Shown here: piece by piece, positions 48,230 through 58,056 of the stretch | How the letters are laid out: every line of letters starts with the position of its first letter | How positions within the stretch are numbered: position 1 is the first letter of the stretch | Source of the DNA: Trichomonas vaginalis G3 | Lineage: Eukaryota; Parabasalia; Trichomonadida; Trichomonadidae | DNA length: 64,000 nucleotides | Assembly: GCF_026262505.1 (NCBI RefSeq) | Contig: NC_067206.1 | Coordinates: forward strand, 24,815,896 to 24,879,895 | Reading direction: 5' to 3' | The notes under the pieces: model-generated | The model's database searches: none | Seen by the model: only the letters and a program-made list of their open reading frames with translations | What the model was told of the DNA's origin: nothing | Translations under genes and position numbers: made by a program

Positions 48230-49736
48230 AAAGTGCTATTGGTTTTGTAAACTTCTTTGCTCTCAATTCATCTGGACCGTCTCTGTCACCAGTATATTGT
48301 ATTTGTACTGTACCAACAGTTGAAATACCACCCATAAAGTCTTCTGAGTCAGCAAATGGAATGCCAAGCCAAAAGTTTGAACAGTCTCCATTTGTATATT
48401 GAGTTTTTTGACCTCCTGTATGAGTCCATACTTTCACATATGGCATAATAGAACTTTGCATTTCAGGGTTAATAGTTGTTGTGAAGTTGTTGTTAAAGTT
48501 CATAGCATCTAATGTCAAGTTGTATGACCTCATATCCTCAACTGTAGAATATTCTTCTCTTGGATAATATTTGCCATCTATGTTTATATGATATTTAATA
48601 CCAGGGTTGTAGAAACAAGAATAGTCATTTATAGTTCGTCTGAACAGTACAAACATAGTATCTGCATGTTTCATTGCAGTTGTTAAAGCAATATCTGTTC
48701 TTGCACCTGCGGCTCCTGGATTTTGGTTTCCAACTTCACCTGCAAAGTCTTTGACAGATATTTGGTGTATAGGGAACATAAGTGGAACTGCAATATATTT
48801 GGCAGCTAAAGCATTTGAAATATCTGGGTCCAACATATAGACTGCAAGTCTGCTTTCTATTCTCTTGTATTCAAACTGTTCGCATGTGAACTTAACTGAG
48901 TCCCATACGTTTGCACCACCATTATCCTTCATATAGTAGTTTACTTCATTGTTGAAGTTTGAGAAACCAAAGTCTAAGTCAACTTTGTTTTTGCAAAAGG
49001 CAGTGAATGTTTCCTGAGCTGTTGCTTTGGCTTCAATAGTGAATGGGTCTTGTGTTGGTGCAATGACTAAGTTATTTTTGCTTGGAGTAAGTTCAATAGA
49101 AATTTTTCCTGCCCAGTTTGGTAAGTATCTTAAAAACCTGAAGATGAGGAAAGATGACAAAGGAACTCTAAGTTTCAGTTTTACTTTGGTTACTGCTGCT
49201 GCAGTTTGTCCAGAAAGGTTAACATAAACTCCTGGAACGTTAGGGTCAAGTCTTCTTATTTTCTCAATGGTGGCATACTGGTCTGTTTGTTCTCTAGCTT
49301 GTGGTTGTACTGAGTTTCTCAAAGCGAACCATTCATAGTTTGCCCATGTTACTGTTTGAACTAAGTCAGAGTTAGAATATATCTTATATCCCATGAAAAC
49401 TTCTGGAGCATATTGGTATCCGACATAGAAAATTCCATTGCAACCTTTCTTGTCAGACAACTTGGCAGAAGGTTTTATTTCAATGTCTTGTTCCACGTAT
49501 AAGAATGAGTTGTCAATAGAAATAATATGAAACCTGTCGCAAGCAATATCTACTGTTGTTGAAGAACCTTCTCCAAACTCACCTACGTTTCCATAAGAAA
49601 CAGCAGTTGTATATTCGTAAGTTCCATGAACTATTTCTGACCTTCTAATGGCATTGTCGCATTCGTTATACCATTCGGAAACATTTCCGTTCATGGCATC
49701 CAAAACTGTTGGCGTTATATTCTGAGCGGCGTACAT
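48123..49736 (-). CDS. Major capsid protein, double jelly-roll type (copy B)
   Basis: A 537-residue protein with the length and beta-rich composition of Polinton major capsid proteins, which form the virion shell as trimers. Recognisable stretches are GTYEYTTAVSYGNVGEFG near the N-terminus, ELTPSKNNLVIAP in the middle and YVKVWTHTGGQKTQY in the second half. It lies between the penton-like block and the large structural protein. The frame looks whole. The assignment rests on size, composition and gene order and was not checked by structure prediction. Confidence 0.8.
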   Translation of the reverse strand: MYAAQNITPTVLDAMNGNVSEWYNECDNAIRRSEIVHGTYEYTTAVSYGNVGEFGEGSSTTVDIACDRFHIISIDNSFLYVEQDIEIKPSAKLSDKKGCNGIFYVGYQYAPEVFMGYKIYSNSDLVQTVTWANYEWFALRNSVQPQAREQTDQYATIEKIRRLDPNVPGVYVNLSGQTAAAVTKVKLKLRVPLSSFLIFRFLRYLPNWAGKISIELTPSKNNLVIAPTQDPFTIEAKATAQETFTAFCKNKVDLDFGFSNFNNEVNYYMKDNGGANVWDSVKFTCEQFEYKRIESRLAVYMLDPDISNALAAKYIAVPLMFPIHQISVKDFAGEVGNQNPGAAGARTDIALTTAMKHADTMFVLFRRTINDYSCFYNPGIKYHINIDGKYYPREEYSTVEDMRSYNLTLDAMNFNNNFTTTINPEMQSSIMPYVKVWTHTGGQKTQYTNGDCSNFWLGIPFADSEDFMGGISTVGTVQIQYTGDRDGPDELRAKKFTKPIALFTEDALLKIRSMKPAGAPQIGITTASIEQILAAGQ

Positions 49737-49768
49737 TTCATATGGGTAAAAATATAGAATAGTTGGAT

Positions 49769-52700
49769 TTATATGTCATAATAGAACCCACTCGGACCAA
49801 GCTTTACTTTCTTCCTGACTGAGTTTTTAACTGAATCTTTAACTCTTCTTTTTCCTTCATTGCCACTACTTTCACTAGATGAAGTTACTTCTTCACTACT
49901 TTCACTTTGTTCTACTCTTCTCTTCTTCTTTGGTGTCGCTTTTGGTAACTTGCCCTCTGCTTCAAGTTGTAGCATCTTTGCCTCATGTTCACCTAGTATG
50001 TTGTAAATTTCCCATGTCCTTTTTGCCTTTGGGCTCTGGTCGCCCATCTCAGGTAACCTATATCCTAGAAAGATTTTGTCATAGTTTGTATTTGAGTCTT
50101 CGCGTATTGTTTGCATGACTCTTTCCTGAGTTTCCGGTTCAAGCTCTTCAAACAGAGCTTGTCCATATGGAATAAGCTCGTTTCCAAATATATGTTTTTG
50201 TAGCCATTCTGGTTTTCTTTCCATGTAACCAATAATATCTTTTGTGAATGGGAAAGCTTTTACCCAACGTTTCAGTCTTGCGTCATTTATTTCTGTAGTT
50301 GGTTTTATTTTATCATGGAACATGTTTTTCAATACTAACATTTCATTTGGTACTGTCCATTTGAGTTTTCTTAAATATTCATCCCTTCTCGGTTCATTGT
50401 CTGCAAAGTAAGTTTTTATGACATTTTGCAAACTTTCGTTTGCAAGGTCATGTACAATAGGTTCTCTTCCTTCTCTCTCCCTAACTTTCTTTCTAAACTC
50501 TTCACCAAATATACCATCTCTATGGTTCTGTGTAGTTCTTTGAGATAAATGTTCTAGAACGTCAGGTGTTATATTTCCCTCAGCCATGTTCATTTCATAC
50601 CGGTCCAAAATATCTGCATCTTTCATATCTTTCAATGGCATTAAAGCCGCGCTGAAAATACCAGTTATATCTGGTTCACCATTCAATTCCATTGCGTCTA
50701 CAACTTCTTGGAATTGAGGTTGTAAGTTTATGAACCACCTATCCGGATTAGCTTTATGACCCCATTTCATTGTAGTTCCATAGTCTGCAGAAACAAAAGT
50801 AGGTTTGTTTCCATATTGGTTAGGTTCTGAATGAACTTTAAACAATGTTTCATTTCTATATGTTTTGTTGAAATTTAACCTTTTATTTTCACCGAGTTCA
50901 GCCAAAGCTTGAACGTTATATGGTCGTAAGTAAAAAGGATTATTGTATTTGCGTACATTTTCTTTCAGTACTTCCATTCTATGCTGAATATTTTCATCTG
51001 ATGTTGGAGTCTTTTGTATGTCGGTGAACATTTTTCGATATCCTTCTACTATGTCAGCCGAATTTTTCTTAGACTCTTGGAAAGATTCCATATTCTCCTC
51101 ATACTCTTGTTGAGGGTCAAGATTTTTCGGCTGTTCCAAATCTTCATCTAGTTCTGTGAAGTTAGTTTCCAAAGGAGGGATTTGTTCGTTTCCTTCAGGC
51201 TTTTCTAGCTGTTGTTGCTGAACTATTTCTTCCATGTCTGGTTGTATCTGAACTTCTTCCTGTGGAGTTTCTTGTACCTCATCTGGTGGCATTTCATATA
51301 TTCCGAGACCGTTTTTAACAAGTTCCCTATCTAAGTCATCCGGACTCATAAACCTTTCTTCTTTCGTTCCGTCTCTATTTTTTACGCGTTTCATGAAGAG
51401 AGTTGAATTATCATTTAGCTCTGACATCAAATATCTCGGAGTAAATTCATTCATGTCATTTGGATGATATGCTATTAAATCATATCCCTTAGCGAGCTTG
51501 TATTTTCCAGGTTTGAGATTATATCCGATTTGATGCTGAGCCATAAAGCTAAATAGGTTCGGGTCAGTATTTCCTTCCTTGAACTTTCTAATAGCTTCTT
51601 TATATCTGTCACTAAAGTCAAGAGTATCTGGGTAACCATAATCTTCCTTAAGCATTTTTAAGAATTCTTGGTTTCCTTTTTCTCTACTTCTTTTATGTCC
51701 TTGCTCTGTTTGTGGTTGTTGTTGTGCAGGGTTTTGAACTGTTGGTTGCTGTGCTGGTTGTGGAGGTGGTTGTTGTGCTGGTTTTGGTTGTGGTGCTGGA
51801 TTTTGAACTGTTGGTTGCTGTGCAGGGTTTTGAACTGTTGGTTGCTGTGCTGGATTTTGAACTGTTGGTTTTGGTTGTTGTTGTGGTGCTGGATTTTGAA
51901 CTGTTGGTTGTTGTGTTGGTTTTGGTGCATGCCTGTGTCTGTGTCCATGTGACGATGTAAATGTTTTAGGTAGTCCTGGTGCAGGTGCTTCTCTTGGAGG
52001 GTTTGGTGGTATATAAGTTCCACCAGCTGGCACATATGTTCCATCTGCAGCATAATGTCCTACCTGACTTTTCGTTCTTAAGAAAGCATTTACTAGGTCT
52101 GTTTTGGTCTGTTGTAACTCTTTTTCTTGACTTTCCACAACAGTTGCTCTAACGGCGTCATAGGCACTTTGAACTGCCTGTCTCGTTGCTGCATCTGTTA
52201 TTTTCGTCATATTTTGTGCTACTTCTCTTAACTCTTTGTCGAAACCTTCAGACTTCAGTTTCTTTCCAGATGAGAAGTCGTTCACTAGTTTCACCTTACT
52301 ATGAAGAGCTTCGAAGGCATTCTTAAAGTCATCATTCATTAAAGCTTCATTTGAACTGTCTTCATCCGCTTGTATTTTTGTCCTTATTGACCCTATAAGT
52401 TGGGCTGCTTTAGCGTTGGCTTGGGCATCTAACCAGTCATTATTAGCTTTTATATATTCTGCGCTTTTCATTGCCTTTTGCATGGCTGCGTCGTTATTTT
52501 TACTTTCTTGTGCTAAGTTTTCATACTGTACGGTTTGGTTTTGCAACTGTAAAATTTTTTCTGCCATTACATTTGCTTCAACTTCTTTTTTATACTCATC
52601 GCTATCCATATATGTCTTCATGGCTTTTTGTTTTATCTCTTCATCTTTCAGTACTTTATATTGAGTAGTATGGTTTTTCAAATTTATAACATCTTGTTCC

Positions 52701-53185
52701 ATTTTTGCTACTTCTGCTGCTTTTTCTGACACTTTTTTCGCATATTCCTCTGTACTTAGTTCTTTCAGTTGTTCTTCTTTCTTATTTTTCTCTACGTTTA
52801 ACTCATTTAGTTTCTTTGTCTGTCTGTCATATTCTAGTTTCTTTTCGTTTTCACTTATTTGTTTCTGTATGTCTATGTTTGACTTTTTGACATCTGTTAT
52901 TTGATTTTTGAGTGAACTCAAATTCATTTGACTTTGAGGGTTATAAGCTGTTCCGTCTGCAGCTCCACCATAGCCTGCCATTTTCGCTAAAAGTGCCGCT
53001 CTTAAACCTCCACTCTGTGCACCAATAACTCGGTTTAAAAGCATAGGGTTGCTTGACATTTGTTGCAACATAGTGGGGTCATTCATCATTTGTTGTTGCA
53101 ACTGTTGTTGTGGTGTCAGTTTTACTATTGGATGTTTCAATGCTCCCTTCCTCTTATGTATATTCTTACGTAGCTTACGTGGCAT
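49769..53185 (-). CDS. Large coiled-coil/Pro-Gln-rich structural protein (copy B)
   Basis: A 1138-residue protein starting MPRKLRKNIHKRKGALKHP. The order is: basic N-terminus, Gln/Met-rich segment, long coiled coil (about 95-375), PAGGTYIPP repeat, a His-rich HGHRHRHAP patch, an array of QNPAQQPTV-type units, then a folded-looking half from about residue 510. The basic C-terminus (KKKRRVEQ, KNSVRKKVKLG) looks like nuclear signals around an acidic Ser-rich stretch. It is the last gene before the right end. Its size and position suggest a core or tape-like virion protein; no enzyme motif was recognised. Repeat number differs from copy A. The frame looks whole. Confidence 0.75.
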   Translation of the reverse strand: MPRKLRKNIHKRKGALKHPIVKLTPQQQLQQQMMNDPTMLQQMSSNPMLLNRVIGAQSGGLRAALLAKMAGYGGAADGTAYNPQSQMNLSSLKNQITDVKKSNIDIQKQISENEKKLEYDRQTKKLNELNVEKNKKEEQLKELSTEEYAKKVSEKAAEVAKMEQDVINLKNHTTQYKVLKDEEIKQKAMKTYMDSDEYKKEVEANVMAEKILQLQNQTVQYENLAQESKNNDAAMQKAMKSAEYIKANNDWLDAQANAKAAQLIGSIRTKIQADEDSSNEALMNDDFKNAFEALHSKVKLVNDFSSGKKLKSEGFDKELREVAQNMTKITDAATRQAVQSAYDAVRATVVESQEKELQQTKTDLVNAFLRTKSQVGHYAADGTYVPAGGTYIPPNPPREAPAPGLPKTFTSSHGHRHRHAPKPTQQPTVQNPAPQQQPKPTVQNPAQQPTVQNPAQQPTVQNPAPQPKPAQQPPPQPAQQPTVQNPAQQQPQTEQGHKRSREKGNQEFLKMLKEDYGYPDTLDFSDRYKEAIRKFKEGNTDPNLFSFMAQHQIGYNLKPGKYKLAKGYDLIAYHPNDMNEFTPRYLMSELNDNSTLFMKRVKNRDGTKEERFMSPDDLDRELVKNGLGIYEMPPDEVQETPQEEVQIQPDMEEIVQQQQLEKPEGNEQIPPLETNFTELDEDLEQPKNLDPQQEYEENMESFQESKKNSADIVEGYRKMFTDIQKTPTSDENIQHRMEVLKENVRKYNNPFYLRPYNVQALAELGENKRLNFNKTYRNETLFKVHSEPNQYGNKPTFVSADYGTTMKWGHKANPDRWFINLQPQFQEVVDAMELNGEPDITGIFSAALMPLKDMKDADILDRYEMNMAEGNITPDVLEHLSQRTTQNHRDGIFGEEFRKKVREREGREPIVHDLANESLQNVIKTYFADNEPRRDEYLRKLKWTVPNEMLVLKNMFHDKIKPTTEINDARLKRWVKAFPFTKDIIGYMERKPEWLQKHIFGNELIPYGQALFEELEPETQERVMQTIREDSNTNYDKIFLGYRLPEMGDQSPKAKRTWEIYNILGEHEAKMLQLEAEGKLPKATPKKKRRVEQSESSEEVTSSSESSGNEGKRRVKDSVKNSVRKKVKLGPSGFYYDI

Positions 53186-53460
53186 TTTAAGTGAAGTTAA
53201 AAAGCGGTTTTTGACAGATGTTTATATGACACTTTTTGTTCAGCACAAAAAACTACTCGGTCAAAGTGTTATCAGTTTTGTAAAATAACCGTCTTATCTC
53301 ATTCTATAAGGGGGAAAAGGCTTCTCAAAGTATACTTCCTTGGAACGCCTGTAACTTTTCCTGTAGCGATGATAGACCCTTACTTGTCCGGACAAAGTTA
53401 TACTATTTTGAGTGCTCTACAAAAAAGTCAACGGCTGGCTCGTCCTCAGAAATTTTTTAT
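53186..53460. other. Right subterminal DNA (copy B)
   Basis: Non-coding. It carries ATGACACTTTTTG near the gene start, AAGTGTTATCAG and TTACTTGTCCGGACA blocks, and a few diverged words shared with the left subterminal region just inside the terminal repeat. Confidence 0.55.
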
Positions 53461-53495
53461 GGGCTAGAGGGCGCAACGCGCCTGGAAGCCCCACT
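53461..53495 (-). repeat. Right terminal inverted repeat of copy B
   Basis: Perfect inverted copy of 30001-30035, ending GCCCCACT. A T tract follows it in host DNA. Confidence 0.93.
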
Positions 53496-53820
53496 ACCTT
53501 TTTTTTATTTATATTGTTTGCATGTATCTTTGCATTTGTAGCAACTAATCTTTTCAAAATAACCAATTTTTTAAAAAAAATTAATTAAAATTAGATTATG
53601 CGTTGTAATTAAAGTACTTTTGAGTTTATAAGAAATATATGTTAAATAGCTTAACACTACCATTCAAAATCACGTTGTATAAAATGTTTCAATTAAATAT
53701 CTGCATTTCATCAATTATTGATACTAACATTATGTTTGAATTTATGATCCTTGATGTATCTACAATGATAAAACTCGAAATCATATATTTTGAAGATAAA
53801 GAGACCGTTTATTAAATTAA
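53496..53820. other. Host intergenic DNA upstream of the coiled-coil gene
   Basis: AT-rich, with no gene. The bases before the ATG (GACCGTTTATTAAATTAA) show no clear trichomonad initiator, so expression may use another core element. Confidence 0.5.
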
Positions 53821-56800
53821 ATGTCGAAGACCCCGCGGACTCCTCAAACACCGAGGACTCCAATGACTCGTTCAATCGAAGTCCTCGACGAGCTTATTGG
53901 AGATGTTATGGAAGATGGACAAACAACATTTGAGTTTATGAGAGAAAGTCGAATCAAAAATCTCGAAGAAACAAAAGAAAGCTTCAAACGTCAACTTGAA
54001 GAAAAGCAAAAGTTAATAGAATTATTAAAATCAGAACAAAAGAGTTTTATAGCAAAGGTCGACAAAATAATTCTAGATCTCCTTAGCGCTTCTGATTTAC
54101 AGAGCCAAAACGAAAAGAAGCTTAAGAAAATTCAAAACAATAAGAGTGGTTATGAAAAATCTATGAAACTATACCACTATTTGCTCGAAAACAATCAGGG
54201 TGGCGATACAAGCTCAATTGAGAGATTAGTTGCTCAAATCTATGGATACTCCTGCCTCATTCAAAACATCTGCGACGGCAAAAATACACCTATCAATTTC
54301 CAGGAAAAAATTACAGAAAGTGATAAGGATTCACTCAGAACAATTGCAGCTAAAACTACAGAATCTTTGCAGAATATGATGCTTGATACAACAAGTCCCC
54401 TTTATACTGTTAATGATGCTCTTGATTTGAATTTTAATCCGAAAAACAGACTTGATCAAATTAATTCTTTCCTTAATAATGGAAAATTCTCTGAACAAGA
54501 GCTTAAATCGATGCTTTTCCAAGAATATGTACTTGTTGATGTTTTGAGACAAAGCATCGACGAAAACTCCAAATCTCCGAGGAAATCACCTCAAAGCAAA
54601 AAGGATATTGAGGCTGAAGTTGAAAGGCGCTTACGTCCACAAATTAAAGAAGAACTCAGAGATTCTCTTGCATCTGAAATTGAAAAGAAGCTCAGGCCAA
54701 AGATCGAAAAGGAACTCTCAAGAAAATTGAGTCCTTCAAAGGAAGCCCAACTTCGCAATCAAATTGCTGATGAACTTCGAGATTCAATTCAAAAAGAGCT
54801 TGAATCTTCTCTTCGTCCACAAATTGAGAGTGAGTTATCAAGTAAACTCAGATCGCAAATTGAATCCGAAATTAGATCCCAAATGGAAGAAGAGGAAGAC
54901 GATGCAAGGGAAAATCTTGAAAGAGAGCTTACAATTAAGCTTACACCGCAGATTGAGAAATCTCTTCGTCCAAAAATAAGAAAGGAGCTCGAAAATTCTC
55001 TTCATGATGAAATTGCAGATCAAATCAGACCACAAATCCAAAAAGACTTGATTTTAACACTCAGACCACAAATAGAAGCTGAAGTCACACAGAAACTCAG
55101 ACCACAAATTGAAAGTGAAGTAAGAGCAGAATCATCTCCAAAGAGAAGACAGCTTGAACGCGAAATTGCTCAGAAGCTTAGACCACAAATTGAAGAAGAA
55201 CTCAGACCAAAGATCGAGGAGGAAGTCAGAGCCGAAAATCAGCAAAACAACGATGCAATGAGAAAGAAACTCGAAAGAGAAGTTACACAGAAGCTTAAAC
55301 CTCAGCTCGAAGAAGACCTCAGTAAGTCAATGGAAGCATCTCTTCGTCCTTCAATCGAAAAAGAGCTCACAAAGAAGTTAAGACCACAAATTGAATCCGA
55401 AATCAGACCAAAGATCGAAGAAGAGATTAGAGAAGAGCTTGAGAACGAAAATGAGCTCAACAAGTCTCAACTTGAGAAGGATTTGACCAAGAAATTAAGA
55501 CCTCAAATCGAATCAGATCTCAGACCAAAGATTGAAGAAGAAATAAGAGAAGAACTCGAGGATGAAATCAGAGAACAATTAGAAAATGAAAACTCTCTTA
55601 ACAAATCCCAACTTGAAAGAGATTTGACAAAGAAATTAAGGCCACAAATCGAATCCGAGCTCAGACCAAAGATAGAAGAAGAGCTTAAGAAAGATTTCGA
55701 ACTCAACAAGTCCCAACTTGAAAGAGATTTGACAAAGAAATTAAGGCCACAAATCGAGTCAGAACTCAGACAAAAACTTGAAGAAGAGCTTAAGAAAGAT
55801 TTCGAACTCAACAAGTCCCAACTTGAAAGAGATTTGACCAAGAAGTTAAGACCACAAATTGAAAACGAATTAAGACCGAAAATTGAAGAAGAAATCAGAG
55901 AAGAACTCGAGAACGAAAACGCTCTTAACAAGTCACAACTCGAGAGAGACTTAACAAAGAAATTAAGGCCACAAATCGAGTCAGAACTCAGACAAAAATT
56001 TGAAGATGAAATCAGAGAAGAACTCGAAAATGAAAACGATTTCAACAAGACACAACTCGAAAAGAAGATGAGACAACAAATAGAAATAGAGCTCAGACCA
56101 AAGATCGAACTAGAACTCGAGAATTCCTTCAATAAATCTCAAATCGAGAAAGATTTGACAAAGAAATTAAGACCACAAATTGAAGCAGAATTAAGAGAAC
56201 AAATTGAGAAAGAAAATTCATTGAATCATTCTCAGATAGAAAAGGATCTTTCCAATATGTTGAGGCCACAAATCGAAGCAGAACTTAGACCACAAATTGA
56301 AGAACAAGTAAGAGAGGAAATCGAATTAGAAAATTCACTTTCCAAAGCACAGTTTGAGAAAGATTTGTCTAAGAAACTTAGACAACAAATCGAAACAGAA
56401 CTAAGACCAAAGATAGAAGAAGAATATTCAATCAATAAGTCACAATTAGAAAAAGACGTTTCAAACAGAATTAGACAACAATTTGAAGCAGATTTAAGAG
56501 AAACAATTGAAGACGAAATCAGAGAAAATGTTGAAAAAGAAAACCAAATCAAACTCAACAAATTGAAGTTGCAGATCGAAAATGAAGTAAGAGAAGAATA
56601 CGAACAACAGAACAAATTAGCTCTTGAACAAATGAAGAAGAAACAGACTTTGGCAAGATCACAAATTGAAGATCAAATTAAGTCCCAAGTTGAATCCGAA
56701 ATTAAACAAAGTTATGAAGCGAAATTTGCAACTTACAAGAGAGATTTCTCAGAAAAACTTAGAACACAAGTTGAAGAAGAGCTCAGACAACAATATGAAC

Positions 56801-57723
56801 AAGAGAACTCTTTGAACAGAAAGAAACTCGAAAGAGAAATTTCCCAAAAGATGAGAAAACAAATCGAACAAGAACTCCGTCCAATTATCGAAGAAGAAAT
56901 GCAGAATTCATCAGACTTATCAAAGAAGAAGATGGAAAGAGAGATAACAATGAAACTAAGAAGCGAAATAGAGAGTGAAGTGAGAAAAGATCTCGAAGAA
57001 GAAAACAAAATCATCAGAAAGAAGATGGAAAGAGAAATCACAAACAAAGTTAGACAACAATACGAATCAGAAGTCACAAATGAAACAAGACAAACTGATT
57101 CTTACGCGTTCACTTCCAATGGAAAATTCGCTCAACAAATCGCAAATGAAGTCAAACTTTCTCTTGGAATCTCCGGATTTGATGAAAAACAATTGGAAGA
57201 TGTCCACAAAGTTGTTCGCCAAGCTCTTGGTCTTTCTTACAAGACATACAGCGCTTACAAGTTCGTCAATGATACAAAGAAATTGGCTCAGGATTGTGTT
57301 GTTGCAAGGAAATCTTACAACGTTCCAAATATGTCGATTTCATCTTTGATCGATGATCTCGCAAAGAGAATGCAATCTCTCGACGAATTGAACACACACA
57401 ACAGAGGATTACTCACTGCACAATCAACTGAAATTGCAAGATTAAGAATCGAAGTTGGCAATGGAAGATGGTTGAAGTGGTCGTCGAGTTTGTTCAAGTT
57501 GTTGACAGGAAAGAATTATTACGGAAATGACGTAGCAGAGTTGAGAGATATGATTGAAGAAGCTGCTTTGGAAAATGGAGAAAGAAATAGAATATGGAAT
57601 TTGGCAGAAGAAAAGAGAAAAACAGAAGAGAAGTTACAGGGTTCGCCGCCGGAATTGACGCCATCGCCACTCAGGAACTCTCTTCAGTCTGGTAGTGGTT
57701 TGTACGCAACACCTACAAAGTAA
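53821..57723 (+). CDS. Giant heptad-repeat coiled-coil protein
   Basis: A 1300-residue host protein. The N-terminus has several TP sites (MSKTPRTPQTPRTPMTR) of the kind phosphorylated by proline-directed kinases. Residues ~15-250 are mainly helical. From about residue 260 to 1085 the protein is almost continuous coiled coil made of variants of KSQLERDLTKKLRPQIESEL plus RPKIEEELKKD; a 35-residue (five-heptad) unit is repeated most exactly at DNA 55695-55905. The C-terminal ~200 residues are less repetitive, include a WLKWSSSLFKLLTG stretch and end with SP/TP sites (LTPSPL, ATPTK). No motor or enzyme motif is seen. It most likely builds a filament, for example in the cytoskeleton or at the basal body; that is inference. 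Confidence 0.85.
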   Translation: MSKTPRTPQTPRTPMTRSIEVLDELIGDVMEDGQTTFEFMRESRIKNLEETKESFKRQLEEKQKLIELLKSEQKSFIAKVDKIILDLLSASDLQSQNEKKLKKIQNNKSGYEKSMKLYHYLLENNQGGDTSSIERLVAQIYGYSCLIQNICDGKNTPINFQEKITESDKDSLRTIAAKTTESLQNMMLDTTSPLYTVNDALDLNFNPKNRLDQINSFLNNGKFSEQELKSMLFQEYVLVDVLRQSIDENSKSPRKSPQSKKDIEAEVERRLRPQIKEELRDSLASEIEKKLRPKIEKELSRKLSPSKEAQLRNQIADELRDSIQKELESSLRPQIESELSSKLRSQIESEIRSQMEEEEDDARENLERELTIKLTPQIEKSLRPKIRKELENSLHDEIADQIRPQIQKDLILTLRPQIEAEVTQKLRPQIESEVRAESSPKRRQLEREIAQKLRPQIEEELRPKIEEEVRAENQQNNDAMRKKLEREVTQKLKPQLEEDLSKSMEASLRPSIEKELTKKLRPQIESEIRPKIEEEIREELENENELNKSQLEKDLTKKLRPQIESDLRPKIEEEIREELEDEIREQLENENSLNKSQLERDLTKKLRPQIESELRPKIEEELKKDFELNKSQLERDLTKKLRPQIESELRQKLEEELKKDFELNKSQLERDLTKKLRPQIENELRPKIEEEIREELENENALNKSQLERDLTKKLRPQIESELRQKFEDEIREELENENDFNKTQLEKKMRQQIEIELRPKIELELENSFNKSQIEKDLTKKLRPQIEAELREQIEKENSLNHSQIEKDLSNMLRPQIEAELRPQIEEQVREEIELENSLSKAQFEKDLSKKLRQQIETELRPKIEEEYSINKSQLEKDVSNRIRQQFEADLRETIEDEIRENVEKENQIKLNKLKLQIENEVREEYEQQNKLALEQMKKKQTLARSQIEDQIKSQVESEIKQSYEAKFATYKRDFSEKLRTQVEEELRQQYEQENSLNRKKLEREISQKMRKQIEQELRPIIEEEMQNSSDLSKKKMEREITMKLRSEIESEVRKDLEEENKIIRKKMEREITNKVRQQYESEVTNETRQTDSYAFTSNGKFAQQIANEVKLSLGISGFDEKQLEDVHKVVRQALGLSYKTYSAYKFVNDTKKLAQDCVVARKSYNVPNMSISSLIDDLAKRMQSLDELNTHNRGLLTAQSTEIARLRIEVGNGRWLKWSSSLFKLLTGKNYYGNDVAELRDMIEEAALENGERNRIWNLAEEKRKTEEKLQGSPPELTPSPLRNSLQSGSGLYATPTK

Positions 57724-58056
57724 TTTTTGTATATTTTATTTTTTTTATTTGTTCATTTTTTTGAAATATAAAACTTATTATTTAAATTAAAAATGAATGA
57801 CGATATTTACTCGATGCGGATGCTATCTCATCTATGTGATGTCTTTTAATACTTTTATTATTGTCAACCCATGTTTCTGAATAGAAAACACTGAGATGAA
57901 ACAAATATAAATATTACATTTGAGCGAAACAAAAAATTCATCTGTGCAAAAAGGTGACTCACGGCTCCCTGTGTTGGTACATGAGAGATGTAATACAAAA
58001 AGAAAGTAATTGCTATATAAACTCTATAATATCTTTATTAAAAAAACAAAACAAAA
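57724..58056. other. Convergent intergenic region
   Basis: Lies between the 3' ends of the coiled-coil and importin-like genes. AT-rich, with no credible gene. A patch around 57955-57995 (GTGACTCACGGCTCCC) is richer in G+C, but I could not assign it. Confidence 0.45.

Larger units (their letters stand above)
30001..53495 (+). mobile_element. Polinton/Maverick copy B
   Basis: A 23.5-kb Polinton bounded by identical 35-bp terminal inverted repeats (30001-30035 and 53461-53495) that begin AG and end CT, as the family does. The gene content is that of copy A, with a different fibre shaft and accessory cassettes. It is broken at about a dozen places, mainly in the left half. The helicase, penton-like, major capsid and large structural genes look whole. 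Near-identity to copy A and perfect terminal repeats indicate a young insertion. No matching target-site duplication is visible at the two ends. Confidence 0.95.

Noticed and set aside
1504-53495. Ulp1/adenain-like maturation protease in the Polintons
   Set aside because: I looked for the His-Asp-Gln-Cys pattern in the unassigned proteins and did not find a convincing match. It could be too diverged to see, so absence is not claimed.
57781-58020. C/D-box small nucleolar RNA in the convergent spacer
   Set aside because: A GTGATGT word and a CTGA word occur, but spacing and terminal stem do not fit.
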